64,000 nt of DNA from Shimia sp. SK013. GTDB lineage: Bacteria > Pseudomonadota > Alphaproteobacteria > Rhodobacterales > Rhodobacteraceae. Below the pieces are notes generated by a model that saw only the letters and a program-made list of their open reading frames with translations, had not been told where the DNA came from and made no database searches. The position numbers were made by a program, and so were the translations under genes. Of this stretch, positions 1 through 8,265 are shown in pieces. How positions within the stretch are numbered: position 1 is the first letter of the stretch; each line of letters starts with the position of its first letter. Location of the stretch: NCBI RefSeq assembly GCF_001292625.1, contig NZ_LAJH01000028.1, forward strand, positions 124,001 to 188,000, written 5' to 3'.

Positions 1-383
1 AGCACCATGCCGATGGCGGCCATTGGGCTGAGCTTTTCGCCAAGCGCGGCCCATCCAAGAAGAGCAACCAGCAGCGGCATGGTGGAGGCGATGATGGACG
101 CCAGTGAGGCCTCGATCGTGGTCATCGCTGTGAAGTTCAGACCCAAATACAAGGCGTTCTGGCAGAGGCCAAAGATAAGCGTCGCCCGCCATTGGGCGCG
201 GGTCAGGTGCCATGTTTGACCCAAAGCGCGGGCGATGGCGACACCGATCAAACCGGCAATAGCAAAGCGGATAGATGAGATCGCCAAGGGAGGCGCGTCA
301 GCCACGATGATGCGCGCAGACGTAAAGGCCGAGGACCAGATGAAGGCAAAGAGCAGCCCCATGCCGATAGCGCGAAGATCCAT
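1..383 (-). CDS. DMT-superfamily (EamA) membrane transporter, 3' end cut by window
   Basis: An open frame of 127 codons reads leftwards from an ATG at 381-383 and runs off the window edge without a stop. The visible protein is very hydrophobic, with transmembrane stretches beginning at LRAIGMGLLFAFIWSSAF and again around LIFGLCQNALYLGLNFTAM. It ends in LGEKLSPMAAIGMV, the typical end of the first EamA repeat of drug/metabolite transporters. Such proteins are inner-membrane exporters with about ten TM helices; the substrate cannot be told. A purine-rich GGACCTCCC stretch upstream does not give a clear Shine-Dalgarno sequence, but no other in-frame start fits the family N-terminus. It is divergent from the VOC gene at 723. 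Confidence 0.85.
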   Translation of the reverse strand, partial: MDLRAIGMGLLFAFIWSSAFTSARIIVADAPPLAISSIRFAIAGLIGVAIARALGQTWHLTRAQWRATLIFGLCQNALYLGLNFTAMTTIEASLASIIASTMPLLVALLGWAALGEKLSPMAAIGMV

Positions 384-722
384 TTTGGGAGGTCCTGACA
401 AGTGTGTATCGCGGCGATCTAATCCGATTGTGGGGCAAGTCGCAACGGGGCACCGCACCTCATTGGTTAACGTTCTGAAAGGGCCTAATTTTGCGTGTCT
501 GTAAAGCATCGGCATCACGTCGGTATCGCGGTGGTGCTGCGGTGCGGTCGGATGGCGGTTACTGCAACGCGCGTTGTGGGTTGCAACCCCCTGCCGCGCG
601 TCAGCGCGGCCGGGCCCAACCCGAAGGGGCGGGAGCGCGTCGTTGGGTTGGCGTGCGAAGGTCGGCCATTGTCGTGTTGGGCTCTCGTGGCTATGCATTA
701 AGAGCAGCGTAGGGAGGGCGAG
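384..722. other. Intergenic region between divergent DMT and VOC genes
   Basis: About 340 bases without a credible gene. Two short reading frames at 491-712 and 495-701 are Arg/Gly-rich, overlap each other and resemble no family. The region holds the perfect 12-base palindrome GGGTTGCAACCC (578-589), a GC-rich hairpin and a partial copy of a repeat also present near 6.3 and 15.7 kb. Promoters of both flanking genes must lie here, but I cannot assign -35/-10 boxes with confidence. Confidence 0.6.
593..638. repeat. Partial copy of hairpin/GCCCAAC repeat element (family A)
   Basis: A 7-bp stem GCCGCGC / GCGCGGC (593-599 and 604-610, 4-nt loop) is followed at once by CCGGGCCCAACC (610-621) and then GGGCGGGAGCGC (627-638). 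The same order, hairpin then GCCCAAC then GGGCGGGAG, is seen at 6317-6386 and 15679-15754. Here the stem sequence is different, so only the downstream boxes are shared. Confidence 0.5.
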
Positions 723-1091
723 ATGAATGCGATTACGGGTCAGATCAGTTGGGTCTATACGGAAAGCTTGTCACCCTGTGTGAGGTTCTATCGGGACGCG
801 CTGGGTCTTGAGGTGGTTTTGGACGCGGGAACGGCGATGATTTTTGCCACGTCCGAGGGTGCGCGGATCGGCGTGTGTGAAACCTTTGAAGATCGTGTTG
901 TGACCCCTGAAGGCGGCATGATCACATTGCTGGTTGACGGTGTCGCGGCGGTGGATGCCTGGCACGTGCGGCTTGAAGCGGCGGGTGTGGATTTGCAGGG
1001 CGCCCCAGAGAAGATGGACAGGTTCGGCATCTATTCCTTTTTTGTACGCGATCCGAACGGGTACCTGATCGAGATACAGTGCTTTCTGTAA
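723..1091 (+). CDS. VOC (glyoxalase/bleomycin-resistance fold) family protein
   Basis: A 122-residue protein of one glyoxalase/VOC module: beta-alpha-beta-beta-beta pattern, with SLSPCVRFYRDALGLEVV near the N-terminus and RDPNGYLIEIQ at the C-terminus, where the Glu is the usual metal ligand position. Family members bind a divalent metal and act as lyases, dioxygenases or resistance proteins; nothing here fixes the substrate. GGGAGGG lies 6 bases before the ATG. It stands alone between a divergent DMT transporter and cysK. Confidence 0.85.
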   Translation: MNAITGQISWVYTESLSPCVRFYRDALGLEVVLDAGTAMIFATSEGARIGVCETFEDRVVTPEGGMITLLVDGVAAVDAWHVRLEAAGVDLQGAPEKMDRFGIYSFFVRDPNGYLIEIQCFL

Positions 1092-1281
1092 AACAGCGGT
1101 TTTGATTTTCTCCCGAGGCGCAAAACCGGTTTAGGGTTGGGGCGCTGGTTGCGGATTTGGTTTCTGATTCTGATCGAGATGCGCGATAGCGGTCCTATTT
1201 GGTTTTGACGGGCTTTTGCAGCGCGCAATCGGGATTAGATTTTTGACAAATGACTGATGCAATTTAGCAAGGTGGTAGACC

Positions 1282-2349
1282 ATGAGCATTCGTGAAACCC
1301 AAGGCCGCGGCGTGCGGTATGACAGCATTCTGGAAACCGTCGGGAATACGCCGGTTGTGCGTATCAACCGGATCGCGCCTAAGAATGTGAACGTCTTTGT
1401 GAAATTTGAAGCCTTCAACCCGGCTGGATCCGTAAAGGACCGGCTGGCGCTGAACATCATCGAGGCGGCAGAACGCGACGGGCGGCTAAAGCCTGGACAA
1501 ACGGTGGTTGAGGCCACGTCAGGCAACACCGGCATTGGCTTGGCGATGGTCTGTGCCGCCAAAGGCTATCCGCTGGTGATCACCATGTCGGAAGCGTTTT
1601 CCGTGGAACGGCGGCAGTTGATGCGGTTTCTGGGGGCCAAGGTTGTTCTGACACCCAAAGCGCAAAAGGGCTTTGGCATGTATTCCAAGGCCAAGGAATT
1701 GGCCGAGGCGAATGGCTGGTTTTTGGCAGGTCAATTTGAGACCGCTGATAATGCTGACATCCATGAGGCCACAACGGCACGTGAAATTCTGGCGGATTTC
1801 GCAGGCGAAAAGTTGGATTATTTCGTGAGCGGATACGGAACGGGTGGCACGGTGAGCGGCGTCGGTCGTGTGCTGCGGCGCGAAAGCCCTGATACAAAAA
1901 TCATCCTGTCAGAGCCTGCGAATTCGGCGCTGATCGGATCGGGATATGTGAACACGCGCAACGATGATCATCAGGCCACAGAGAGCCACCCGAATTTTGA
2001 GCCGCATCCCATCCAGGGCTGGACGCCGGATTTCATTCCGTGGGTTCTGCAAGAGGCGTTGGACAACGGGCTTTATGATGAGTTGCTGACCGTGTCCGGC
2101 CCTGACAGCATCGCGTGGTCGCGTCGTCTGGCGGCCGAAGAAGGTATTTTCACCGGAATTTCGGCGGGGGCGACCTTTGCCACGGCGATGGAGGCGGCAC
2201 AAACTGCGCCGGAAGGTAGCAATATTCTGGTGATGTTGCCGGATACGGGCGAGCGCTATTTGTCGACGCCGCTGTTTGAGGGCATTGGCGAAGATATGAA
2301 CGCCGATGAGATCGCGATTTCCCAGTCTACGCCCAGCGCGCAGTTGTGA
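1282..2349 (+). CDS. cysK: Cysteine synthase (O-acetylserine sulfhydrylase)
   Basis: PLP enzyme that makes cysteine from O-acetylserine and sulfide in the cytoplasm. The Schiff-base lysine lies in PAGSVKDRLA (about residues 48-57), the substrate-binding TSGNTG follows near residue 80, and a glycine-rich phosphate loop SGYGTGGTVSG sits near 185. At 355 residues it is longer than the classical 310-325 residue CysK; the extra length is mainly the loop after residue 220 (NTRNDDHQATES...) and a C-terminal tail. The ATG is preceded by AAGGTGG. A cystathionine beta-synthase-like role is possible, but the motifs favour cysteine synthase. No sulfur genes adjoin it. Confidence 0.93.
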   Translation: MSIRETQGRGVRYDSILETVGNTPVVRINRIAPKNVNVFVKFEAFNPAGSVKDRLALNIIEAAERDGRLKPGQTVVEATSGNTGIGLAMVCAAKGYPLVITMSEAFSVERRQLMRFLGAKVVLTPKAQKGFGMYSKAKELAEANGWFLAGQFETADNADIHEATTAREILADFAGEKLDYFVSGYGTGGTVSGVGRVLRRESPDTKIILSEPANSALIGSGYVNTRNDDHQATESHPNFEPHPIQGWTPDFIPWVLQEALDNGLYDELLTVSGPDSIAWSRRLAAEEGIFTGISAGATFATAMEAAQTAPEGSNILVMLPDTGERYLSTPLFEGIGEDMNADEIAISQSTPSAQL

Positions 2350-2423
2350 AATTTGGCTGCGTCTGTTTGAGCAGGCGCAGCACACCCTGTTGGCGCGTAG
2401 GCATCGCGCGAGACCGCCAAAGA

Positions 2424-2450
2424 AAAAGGGCCGCCCGAAGGCGACCCTTT
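2424..2450 (-). terminator. Intrinsic terminator of hup
   Basis: On the minus strand AAAGGGTCGCC / GGCGGCCCTTT forms an 11-bp stem with a TTCG loop, followed by a T-rich tail. The single non-Watson-Crick position is a U-G wobble in minus-strand RNA but an A-C mismatch in plus-strand RNA. This points to termination of the leftward hup transcript rather than cysK. Confidence 0.75.
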
Positions 2451-2472
2451 CAGTGTCAGGTGATCAACGCGA

Positions 2473-2760
2473 TCAGCCGTTCACGCTGTCTTTCAGCGCT
2501 TTGGCGATGGTCATTTTCACAACCTTGTCTGCGTCTTTCTTGATCTGCTCGCCGGTGGCGGGGTTACGCACCATGCGCTCAGGGCGCTCGCGGCAGTAGA
2601 TTTTGCCAACGCCGGGCAGGGTCACTGCGCCGCCGCCAGAAACTTCGCGGGTGATCAGTGCGCATACTGCTTCCAGTGCCGCGCCTGCGGATTTCTTGTC
2701 CGAACCCATTTCTTCGGCCAAAGCGGCAACGAGTTGGGTCTTGGTCATCGGTTTTGCCAT
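2473..2760 (-). CDS. hup: HU-family nucleoid DNA-binding protein
   Basis: A 95-residue histone-like protein that bends and compacts DNA. It has the HU architecture: N-terminal MTKTQLVAALAEEMGSDKK helix-turn-helix dimer part, a GGGAVTLPGVGKI turn, and the arm tip RNPATGE whose proline intercalates in DNA. The N-terminal methionine-lysine stretch makes it a little longer than the usual 90 residues. GGAGA lies 6-8 bases upstream of the ATG on the minus strand. It has its own terminator and an upstream region with two strong inverted repeats. Confidence 0.93.
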   Translation of the reverse strand: MAKPMTKTQLVAALAEEMGSDKKSAGAALEAVCALITREVSGGGAVTLPGVGKIYCRERPERMVRNPATGEQIKKDADKVVKMTIAKALKDSVNG

Positions 2761-2828
2761 TTCAGGTCTCCATTATTTGCCCGAATGTTGGGCCTCGTGT
2801 CGCGCATTTAACGGGATATGGTGGGTGA

Positions 2829-2844
2829 ACACAATAAATTGTGT
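2829..2844. promoter_or_regulatory. Palindrome ACACAAT-AA-ATTGTGT upstream of hup
   Basis: A perfect 7-bp inverted repeat with a 2-base spacer, about 70-85 bases before the hup start and just beyond the hairpin following amn. The size and symmetry fit a dimeric repressor or activator site, but no regulator can be named. Confidence 0.35.
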
Positions 2845-2846
2845 GT

Positions 2847-2875
2847 CGAAAAACCCCATTTTTAAGGGTTTTTCG
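2847..2875 (-). terminator. Hairpin downstream of amn, probable terminator
   Basis: CGAAAAACCC (2847-2856) and GGGTTTTTCG (2866-2875) form a perfect 10-bp stem 16 bases after the amn stop on the minus strand. The T-run lies in the 3' arm rather than after it, so it is not a textbook terminator. Position still makes it the likely end of the ade-amn transcript. Confidence 0.55.
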
Positions 2876-2890
2876 CAAGTTTCCGCTGGG

Positions 2891-4369
2891 TCAAAGGAAG
2901 GCAGTCTCGTCAAATGAGCGCAATTTCCGCGAATGGAGCCGTTCCAGCGGCATTTCCCGCAAGGTCTCCATAGCCCGAATTCCGATCATCAAATGGCGGG
3001 CGACCTGCGTCTTATAGAAGTCCGAAGCCATGCCGGGAAGCTTCAATTCGCCATGCAGCGGCTTGTCGCTGACACATAGAAGTGTGCCGTAGGGAACGCG
3101 GAACCGATACCCGTTGGCGGCGATTGTGGCGCTTTCCATATCGAGCGCGATGGCACGGGATTGGCTGAGGCGCTGAACGGGACCCGCATGTTCGCGCAGT
3201 TCCCAGTTGCGGTTGTCGATGGTGGCGACGGTGCCCGTGCGCATCACACGTTTAAGATCGTAGCCCTTAAGCTCGGTGACCTCGGCCACGGCCTGTTCCA
3301 TGGCGATCTGCACTTCGGCCAGCGCGGGGATTGGCACCCAGACCGGCAGATCGTCATCCAGCACGTGATCTTCGCGCAAGTAGGCGTGGGCCAGAACGAA
3401 GTCGCCGAGGCTTTGCGAATTGCGCAAGCCAGCGCAGTGGCCAACCATGATCCAGGCGTGAGGGCGCAGTACGGCGATGTGGTCGGTGGCGGTTTTGGCG
3501 TTTGACGGCCCGACGCCGATATTGACCAATGTGATGCCGGACCCGTCCGCCCGTTTGAGGTGATAGGTCGGCATCTGCGGTTGTTTGTCTACCGGAGCGA
3601 TTGGCGTTTCGGCGTCGGTGATCTCGACATTGCCGGTGCTGACGAAACTGGTGTAGCCGGATTTTGGATCGGCCAGCATTTGACGCGCGTAGGCTTCGAA
3701 TTCGGTCACGTAGAACTGGTAGTTGGTGAACAGAACGTGGTTTTGGAAATGGTCGGCATCGGTCGCGGTATAGTGGCTGAGCCGTGCCAGCGAATAATCC
3801 ACGCGCTGGGCGGTGAAGGGGGCCAGCGGGCCGACCTCATCGTCGTCATGAGTGTGCATACCGTTGACGATGTCATCGTTGGTGGTCGACAGGTCCGGCA
3901 CATCAAAGATGTCACGAAGTGTGAATTCGGCGGCGCCTTCTTGCGGGACGGTCATGTCACTTTTGGCGGCAACGGCAAAATGCACGGGGATCGGCGTGTC
4001 GCTGACACTAATAGTGACCGGAACGCCGTGGTTTCCAACCAACAGCGAGATTTGCTGTTCCAGATAATTGCGGAACAGGTCCGGGCGCGTGATCGTGGCG
4101 CGATGGGTGCCGGGTTCGGACACGTGGCCAAAGCTGAGGCGGCTGTCGACTTGCGCAAAGCTGGTCGTGGTGATGCGGATTTCGGGGTAAAAGGCGCGGA
4201 TACGGTGGCCGTCGGGGCCTTTACGCAAGGCGCGGCGAAATTGGTCACACAAATAAGTGGTGGCGATGCTGTAGAGTTCTTCGAGCCGGTCCACGGCGGC
4301 GCTTGCATCGGTGAAGGCTTGCGCGGCCGGAACTGCGGGGGAATGCACGGGGATTTGTTGAGGGGTCAT
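2891..4369 (-). CDS. amn: AMP nucleosidase
   Basis: Cytoplasmic enzyme splitting AMP into adenine and ribose 5-phosphate. The 492-residue length matches E. coli Amn (about 484). The N-terminal half is the Amn-specific domain (LEELYSIATTYLCDQF, FYPEIRI). The C-terminal half is a nucleoside-phosphorylase fold with the glycine/acid features NIGVGPSNAKTATDHIA, the WIMVGHCAGLR strand-loop and DMESATIAANGYRFRVP, whose Glu binds the ribose. Its ATG overlaps the stop of the upstream adenine deaminase gene by 4 bases (4366-4369), indicating coupled translation; the products act in sequence. Confidence 0.95.
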   Translation of the reverse strand: MTPQQIPVHSPAVPAAQAFTDASAAVDRLEELYSIATTYLCDQFRRALRKGPDGHRIRAFYPEIRITTTSFAQVDSRLSFGHVSEPGTHRATITRPDLFRNYLEQQISLLVGNHGVPVTISVSDTPIPVHFAVAAKSDMTVPQEGAAEFTLRDIFDVPDLSTTNDDIVNGMHTHDDDEVGPLAPFTAQRVDYSLARLSHYTATDADHFQNHVLFTNYQFYVTEFEAYARQMLADPKSGYTSFVSTGNVEITDAETPIAPVDKQPQMPTYHLKRADGSGITLVNIGVGPSNAKTATDHIAVLRPHAWIMVGHCAGLRNSQSLGDFVLAHAYLREDHVLDDDLPVWVPIPALAEVQIAMEQAVAEVTELKGYDLKRVMRTGTVATIDNRNWELREHAGPVQRLSQSRAIALDMESATIAANGYRFRVPYGTLLCVSDKPLHGELKLPGMASDFYKTQVARHLMIGIRAMETLREMPLERLHSRKLRSFDETAFL

Positions 4370-6189
4370 TCGGCAGCCTTAATCACATCAGTCATTTCAA
4401 ACTTGGTTACATCTACAAGGCCAAGGTCGGAGATCCGCAACTCTGGGATCACCACAAGCGCCAAAAGCGAGTGTTGCATATAAGCGTTGTTGAGCGTGCA
4501 GCCGCAAGCCTCCATTGCCTCGACCATATTCTGCGCCTTGGCCGCAACCTCGGTCGCAGGGGCATCAGACATCAGGCCGGCGATGGGCAATTCCACCAGC
4601 GCGATCTCTTGTCCGTCCTTATATATGGTCACACCGCCGCCAACCTCGCCAAGGCGGTTTGCAGCCAGCGCCATCATTTCACGGTCGGTGCCGACAACGA
4701 TCATATGGTGGCTGTCGTGCGCCACGGTGGAGGCCATCGCCATCTTTCCGCTGTAGCCAAAGCCAGATACAAACGCGTTGGACACACCGCCGGTGGCGCG
4801 GTGACGTTCTACCAGTGCAATTTGCGCAGTATCAGTCTCTATATCGGGCAAAACGACGCCGTTTTCGACGGAAAGGTCGGCGGTGAGCGCCTTGGTCGGG
4901 GCCTGATTTTCGATGACGCCGATGACGTTGGCGGTGACCTTGGTGGCGCCTTCAGGCGCTGTGATCACAAAATCCGCAGCGGTGCGAGGGCGGCCCAGGT
5001 TCACAGTCTGGCGCGCGTGGTCCGGCCAGTCGTGGTGCGGGCATTCCACCAACACTTTGCCGTCTTTGGCGACGGTTTTGCCGCGTGCAATGACATGCTC
5101 AATCGGCAGGGCCTTGAGGTCGCTGGTCAGAATGACATCGGCGCGACGGCCCGGTGCGATGGAGCCGAGGTCACGTTCCAAACCAAAATGTGTGGCTGTG
5201 TTGATCGTCGCCATTTGCAGCGCCACAACCGGATCGCATCCGCAGTCGATCGCGTGGCGCACCACGCGGTTCATATGGCCATCGTTGACCAAAGTGCCGG
5301 AATGGCAATCATCGGTGCAGAGAATAAAGCTGCGTGGATCGAGACCTTTTTCCGTGATCGCTGTAATTTGGGTTTCCACGTCATACCAAGCGGAGCCAAG
5401 CCGCATCATCGAGCGCATGCCTTGGCGCACGCGGGCAATGGCGTCGGCCTCGCAGGTGCCTTCGTGATCATCAGCAGGACCACCCGCGGCGTAAGCGTGA
5501 AAGTTGGGCCCGAGGTCGGGGCTGGCGTAATGGCCACCCACGGTTTTGCCCGCGTTCTGGGTGGCGGCGATCTCGGCAAGCATTTGTTGGCTGCCGTTGA
5601 CTACACCCGGAAAGTTCATCATTTCGCCCAGACCTATGATGCCGGGCCAGCTCATCGCCTCGGTCACATCATCGGGGCCGATTTCAAAACCTGTGGTCTC
5701 CAACCCCGGCGCGGAGGGCGCGCAAGACGGCATCTGCGTGAAGATGTTGACGGGTTGCATCAGCGCTTCGTCATGCATCATGCGCACACCTTCAAGGCCA
5801 AGCACATTGGCGATCTCATGCGGGTCGGTGAACATGGTGGTGGTGCCATGGCCAATCACGGCGCGGGCAAATTCGGCCGGCGTCAGCATGCCCGATTCAA
5901 TGTGCATGTGACCGTCACACAGACCGGGGATCATGAAGCGCCCATTGGCCTCGATCACTTCGGTATCGGGTCCGGTGCAGTGGCCGGCGTCAGGGCCGAC
6001 ATAGGCGATACGCCCTTCGGCAATGGCAATATCATGGTCGGGGAGGATCTCGCGGGTGTGGACGTTGACCCAACGCCCTTTGCGAATAACGGTGTCAGCG
6101 GGTTCGCGCCCTGCGGCGACGGCGACCAAGCGGGGGGCCACGTCGGCCCAGCTTTGAAAATGCATATGTTCCATGGCCCAAGGTGACAC
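4366..6189 (-). CDS. ade: Adenine deaminase (metallo-amidohydrolase type)
   Basis: Converts adenine to hypoxanthine plus ammonia. The 607-residue protein has the amidohydrolase metal motif CDGHMHIESGML (near residue 95), a second metal histidine region GGHYASPDLGPN, and TDDCHSGTL with the catalytic aspartate region. The C-terminal Ade-specific domain includes GFGYSGKMAMASTVAHDSHH. This is the iron/manganese-dependent class, unrelated to adenosine deaminase. It is the first gene of the ade-amn operon: Amn releases adenine and Ade deaminates it. An inverted repeat GTTTCAA-N7-TTGAAAC lies about 50-70 bases upstream. Confidence 0.95.
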   Translation of the reverse strand: MSPWAMEHMHFQSWADVAPRLVAVAAGREPADTVIRKGRWVNVHTREILPDHDIAIAEGRIAYVGPDAGHCTGPDTEVIEANGRFMIPGLCDGHMHIESGMLTPAEFARAVIGHGTTTMFTDPHEIANVLGLEGVRMMHDEALMQPVNIFTQMPSCAPSAPGLETTGFEIGPDDVTEAMSWPGIIGLGEMMNFPGVVNGSQQMLAEIAATQNAGKTVGGHYASPDLGPNFHAYAAGGPADDHEGTCEADAIARVRQGMRSMMRLGSAWYDVETQITAITEKGLDPRSFILCTDDCHSGTLVNDGHMNRVVRHAIDCGCDPVVALQMATINTATHFGLERDLGSIAPGRRADVILTSDLKALPIEHVIARGKTVAKDGKVLVECPHHDWPDHARQTVNLGRPRTAADFVITAPEGATKVTANVIGVIENQAPTKALTADLSVENGVVLPDIETDTAQIALVERHRATGGVSNAFVSGFGYSGKMAMASTVAHDSHHMIVVGTDREMMALAANRLGEVGGGVTIYKDGQEIALVELPIAGLMSDAPATEVAAKAQNMVEAMEACGCTLNNAYMQHSLLALVVIPELRISDLGLVDVTKFEMTDVIKAAE

Positions 6190-6239
6190 TTGTTTTGGGG
6201 ATGTTCAACCAGCCCACAGGTGAAGCTTTTGCGAAAAGT

Positions 6240-6260
6240 GTTTCAAGGGGATATTGAAAC
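6240..6260. promoter_or_regulatory. Inverted repeat GTTTCAA-N7-TTGAAAC upstream of ade
   Basis: Perfect 7-bp arms at 6240-6246 and 6254-6260 with spacer GGGGATA, located 51-71 bases upstream of the ade ATG. The position is right for an operator overlapping the ade promoter. The regulator is unknown. Confidence 0.4.
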
Positions 6261-6292
6261 CGAGGGGTGCAAGGTATTGCGACAAAAATCGG

Positions 6293-6386
6293 CTTTTTGT
6301 TCCCCAAATACCTAAAGGCTCAGCAAAGCTGAGCCGGGCCCAACCTCAGCAGATCTTCACCAGAAGATCGAAGAGGGCGGGAGCGC
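6293..6386 (+). repeat. Hairpin/GCCCAAC repeat element, copy 1 (family A)
   Basis: CTTTTTGTTCCCC-AAATACCTAAA leads into a perfect stem GGCTCAGC / GCTGAGCC (6317-6324, 6328-6335, loop AAA), then GGGCCCAACC, and after about 30 bases GGGCGGGAGCGC (6375-6386). The first 52 bases match 15654-15705 at nearly every position. It lies between divergent genes, so it is not simply a terminator. Confidence 0.7.
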
Positions 6387-6477
6387 CCCGCGCGGCGGTC
6401 CAAATACGACGTCGCAAAGAAGATAGACCCACATCCTTGCGGGTGATGGTCTGAAAACGAGGAACAAGGAGCGAGAC

Positions 6478-7233
6478 ATGAGCGTCACGGAATTGCGGCC
6501 CAATATGGAGCATTGGCAGGAACGCGTGGATATGGCGGCGGCGTTTCGCTGGGCTGAACGGCTGAATTGGCACGAAGGCGTAGCCAACCACTTTAGCCTC
6601 GCGGTCAACGAAGAAGGCACCCAGTTTCTGATGAACCGAAATCAGGTGCATTTTTCGCGCATCAAGGCGAGTGAATTGCTGTTGGTGGACGCCAATGATC
6701 CGGAAACGCTGAATGGTCCCGACGCGCCTGATCCCACCGCTTGGGGATTGCATGGCGGCATTCACCGGCATTGCCCGCACGCGCGTTGTGTGATGCATGT
6801 GCATTCGATTTTTGCCACCGTTTTGGCCAGCCTGGCCGACAGCAGCTTGCCGCCGATCGATCAAAACTGTGCCACGTTTTTCAACCGCTATGTGATTGAT
6901 GACGGGTATGGCGGTCTGGCGTTTGAGGACGAAGGCGAGCGCTGTGCCACGCTGCTGACCGATCCAAAGAAGAAGGTGATGATCATGGGCAATCATGGCG
7001 TGTTGGTGATCGGCAATTCGGTCGCGGATACGTTCAACCGGCTTTATTATTTTGAGCGCGCGGCGGAGACATATATCCGTGCGCTGCAAACCGGTCAGCC
7101 ATTGCGCGTGCTGCCTGACGACATCGCCGAGAAAACCGCACGGGAGCTGGAAGAGTATCCCGAGCAGGATGAACGGCATTTGGCGGAATTGAAGGCCATT
7201 TTGGACGACGAAAGGTCGACCTACGCCACCTGA
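6478..7233 (+). CDS. Class II aldolase/adducin family protein
   Basis: A 251-residue protein of the L-fuculose-phosphate aldolase/adducin fold. The zinc site is visible: CVMHVHSIFATVLA supplies the HxH pair and GNHGVLV the third histidine. The stretch GIHRHCPHARCVMHVHS is typical of the subgroup found in many proteobacteria with unassigned substrates. AAGGAGCG lies upstream of the ATG. The gene is followed after 36 bases by a sterol-desaturase-like membrane gene on the same strand, possibly one transcript, but there is no clear pathway link. Confidence 0.88.
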   Translation: MSVTELRPNMEHWQERVDMAAAFRWAERLNWHEGVANHFSLAVNEEGTQFLMNRNQVHFSRIKASELLLVDANDPETLNGPDAPDPTAWGLHGGIHRHCPHARCVMHVHSIFATVLASLADSSLPPIDQNCATFFNRYVIDDGYGGLAFEDEGERCATLLTDPKKKVMIMGNHGVLVIGNSVADTFNRLYYFERAAETYIRALQTGQPLRVLPDDIAEKTARELEEYPEQDERHLAELKAILDDERSTYAT

Positions 7234-7269
7234 CACACTGTGAAATGCGCCATTTGGGAGGGTCGCGCG

Positions 7270-8265
7270 ATGCCACATGATTTTGCTGACGATGCCGAGG
7301 CTGAGCGGTGGCATTACCGCCCGCCGCACCCAATCACTTTAAACCCGCTTTTTGCGTGGCCACCCAAACCTACGGCAGTGTTGAGGTGGTATCGCGACGC
7401 GTGGTTGATGATCACAGCTTTGACGGTGCCATTTGGGATAGCGCTCTTGATCTGGGCCTTTGTCCTGCCGCCGCTGGAGCAGATGCAGACGTTTCACTGG
7501 CGATGGGTGGGCACTGTTTGGTTGATGAATGTGATCCCGCAGACGCTGGTGGCGGGTGGGCTGCATTGGTGGCTTTATATGCGCAAGGGTCAGGGCATGC
7601 GCAAGAAATTCGACAAGCGCGATCTGACCCGCAAGAACGGCAGTTTCACCTTTAACAATCAGGTTTTGGACAACATCTGGTGGACACTTGGCAGCGCCAT
7701 GACGGTGGCGACGGTGTATCAGTGTCTGATTTATTGGGCTATGGCGACTGGCAAAGTGCCGGTGATCACATTCGCAGAGCGTCCGGTTTTCTTTGTGATC
7801 TGGCTGGCGCTGATCCCGATGTGGTCGAGCCTGCATTTTTATTGGGTGCACCGGCTGGAACATCATCCGCGACTTTATAAACATGTGCATGCCGTGCATC
7901 ATCGCAACGTGAACGTCGGACCGTGGTCAGGCATTTCAAACCACTGGTTTGAAAACATGCTCTATTTCACCACCTATTTTGTGCATCTGATCGTGCCGTC
8001 AAACCCGCTGCATCTGGTGTTTCACGCCAGTTTTCAACAAATCAGCCCGGTGTTCAGCCATTGTGGGTTTGAAAAGCTGGTTGCCAAAGACGCCGAGGTC
8101 GCCAAGTCCGGCGATTTCTTCCATCAGCTGCATCACCGATATTTTGAGTGCAACTACGGCACCTCGGAAATTCCGTTTGATCGCTGGTTTGGCACGTTTC
8201 ATGACGGATCGGCCGAGGGAACAACGCGCACGCGCGCCCATAAGAAACAGATGTACACGCGCTAG
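7270..8265 (+). CDS. Sterol desaturase / fatty acid hydroxylase family membrane protein
   Basis: A 331-residue membrane di-iron oxygenase. The histidine clusters are clear: HRLEHHPRLYKHVHAVHHRN and HQLHHRYFECNYG, with several hydrophobic helices before and between (FGIALLIWAFVLPPL, WTLGSAMTVATVYQCLIYWAM). Such proteins hydroxylate or desaturate lipids, sterols or carotenoids in the inner membrane. I chose the ATG at 7270 over the in-frame start at 7240 because GGGAGGGT lies 6 bases before it. Its TAG stop shares the palindrome CTAG (8262-8265) with the stop of the convergent regulator gene. Confidence 0.88.
   Translation: MPHDFADDAEAERWHYRPPHPITLNPLFAWPPKPTAVLRWYRDAWLMITALTVPFGIALLIWAFVLPPLEQMQTFHWRWVGTVWLMNVIPQTLVAGGLHWWLYMRKGQGMRKKFDKRDLTRKNGSFTFNNQVLDNIWWTLGSAMTVATVYQCLIYWAMATGKVPVITFAERPVFFVIWLALIPMWSSLHFYWVHRLEHHPRLYKHVHAVHHRNVNVGPWSGISNHWFENMLYFTTYFVHLIVPSNPLHLVFHASFQQISPVFSHCGFEKLVAKDAEVAKSGDFFHQLHHRYFECNYGTSEIPFDRWFGTFHDGSAEGTTRTRAHKKQMYTR

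Noticed and set aside
491-712. Two overlapping small frames before the VOC gene
   Set aside because: Arg/Gly-rich, overlapping each other, covering a palindrome and repeat boxes.
4471-6186. 571-codon plus-strand frame
   Set aside because: Antisense to adenine deaminase; His/Gly/Val-rich composition typical of a shadow in GC-rich DNA.
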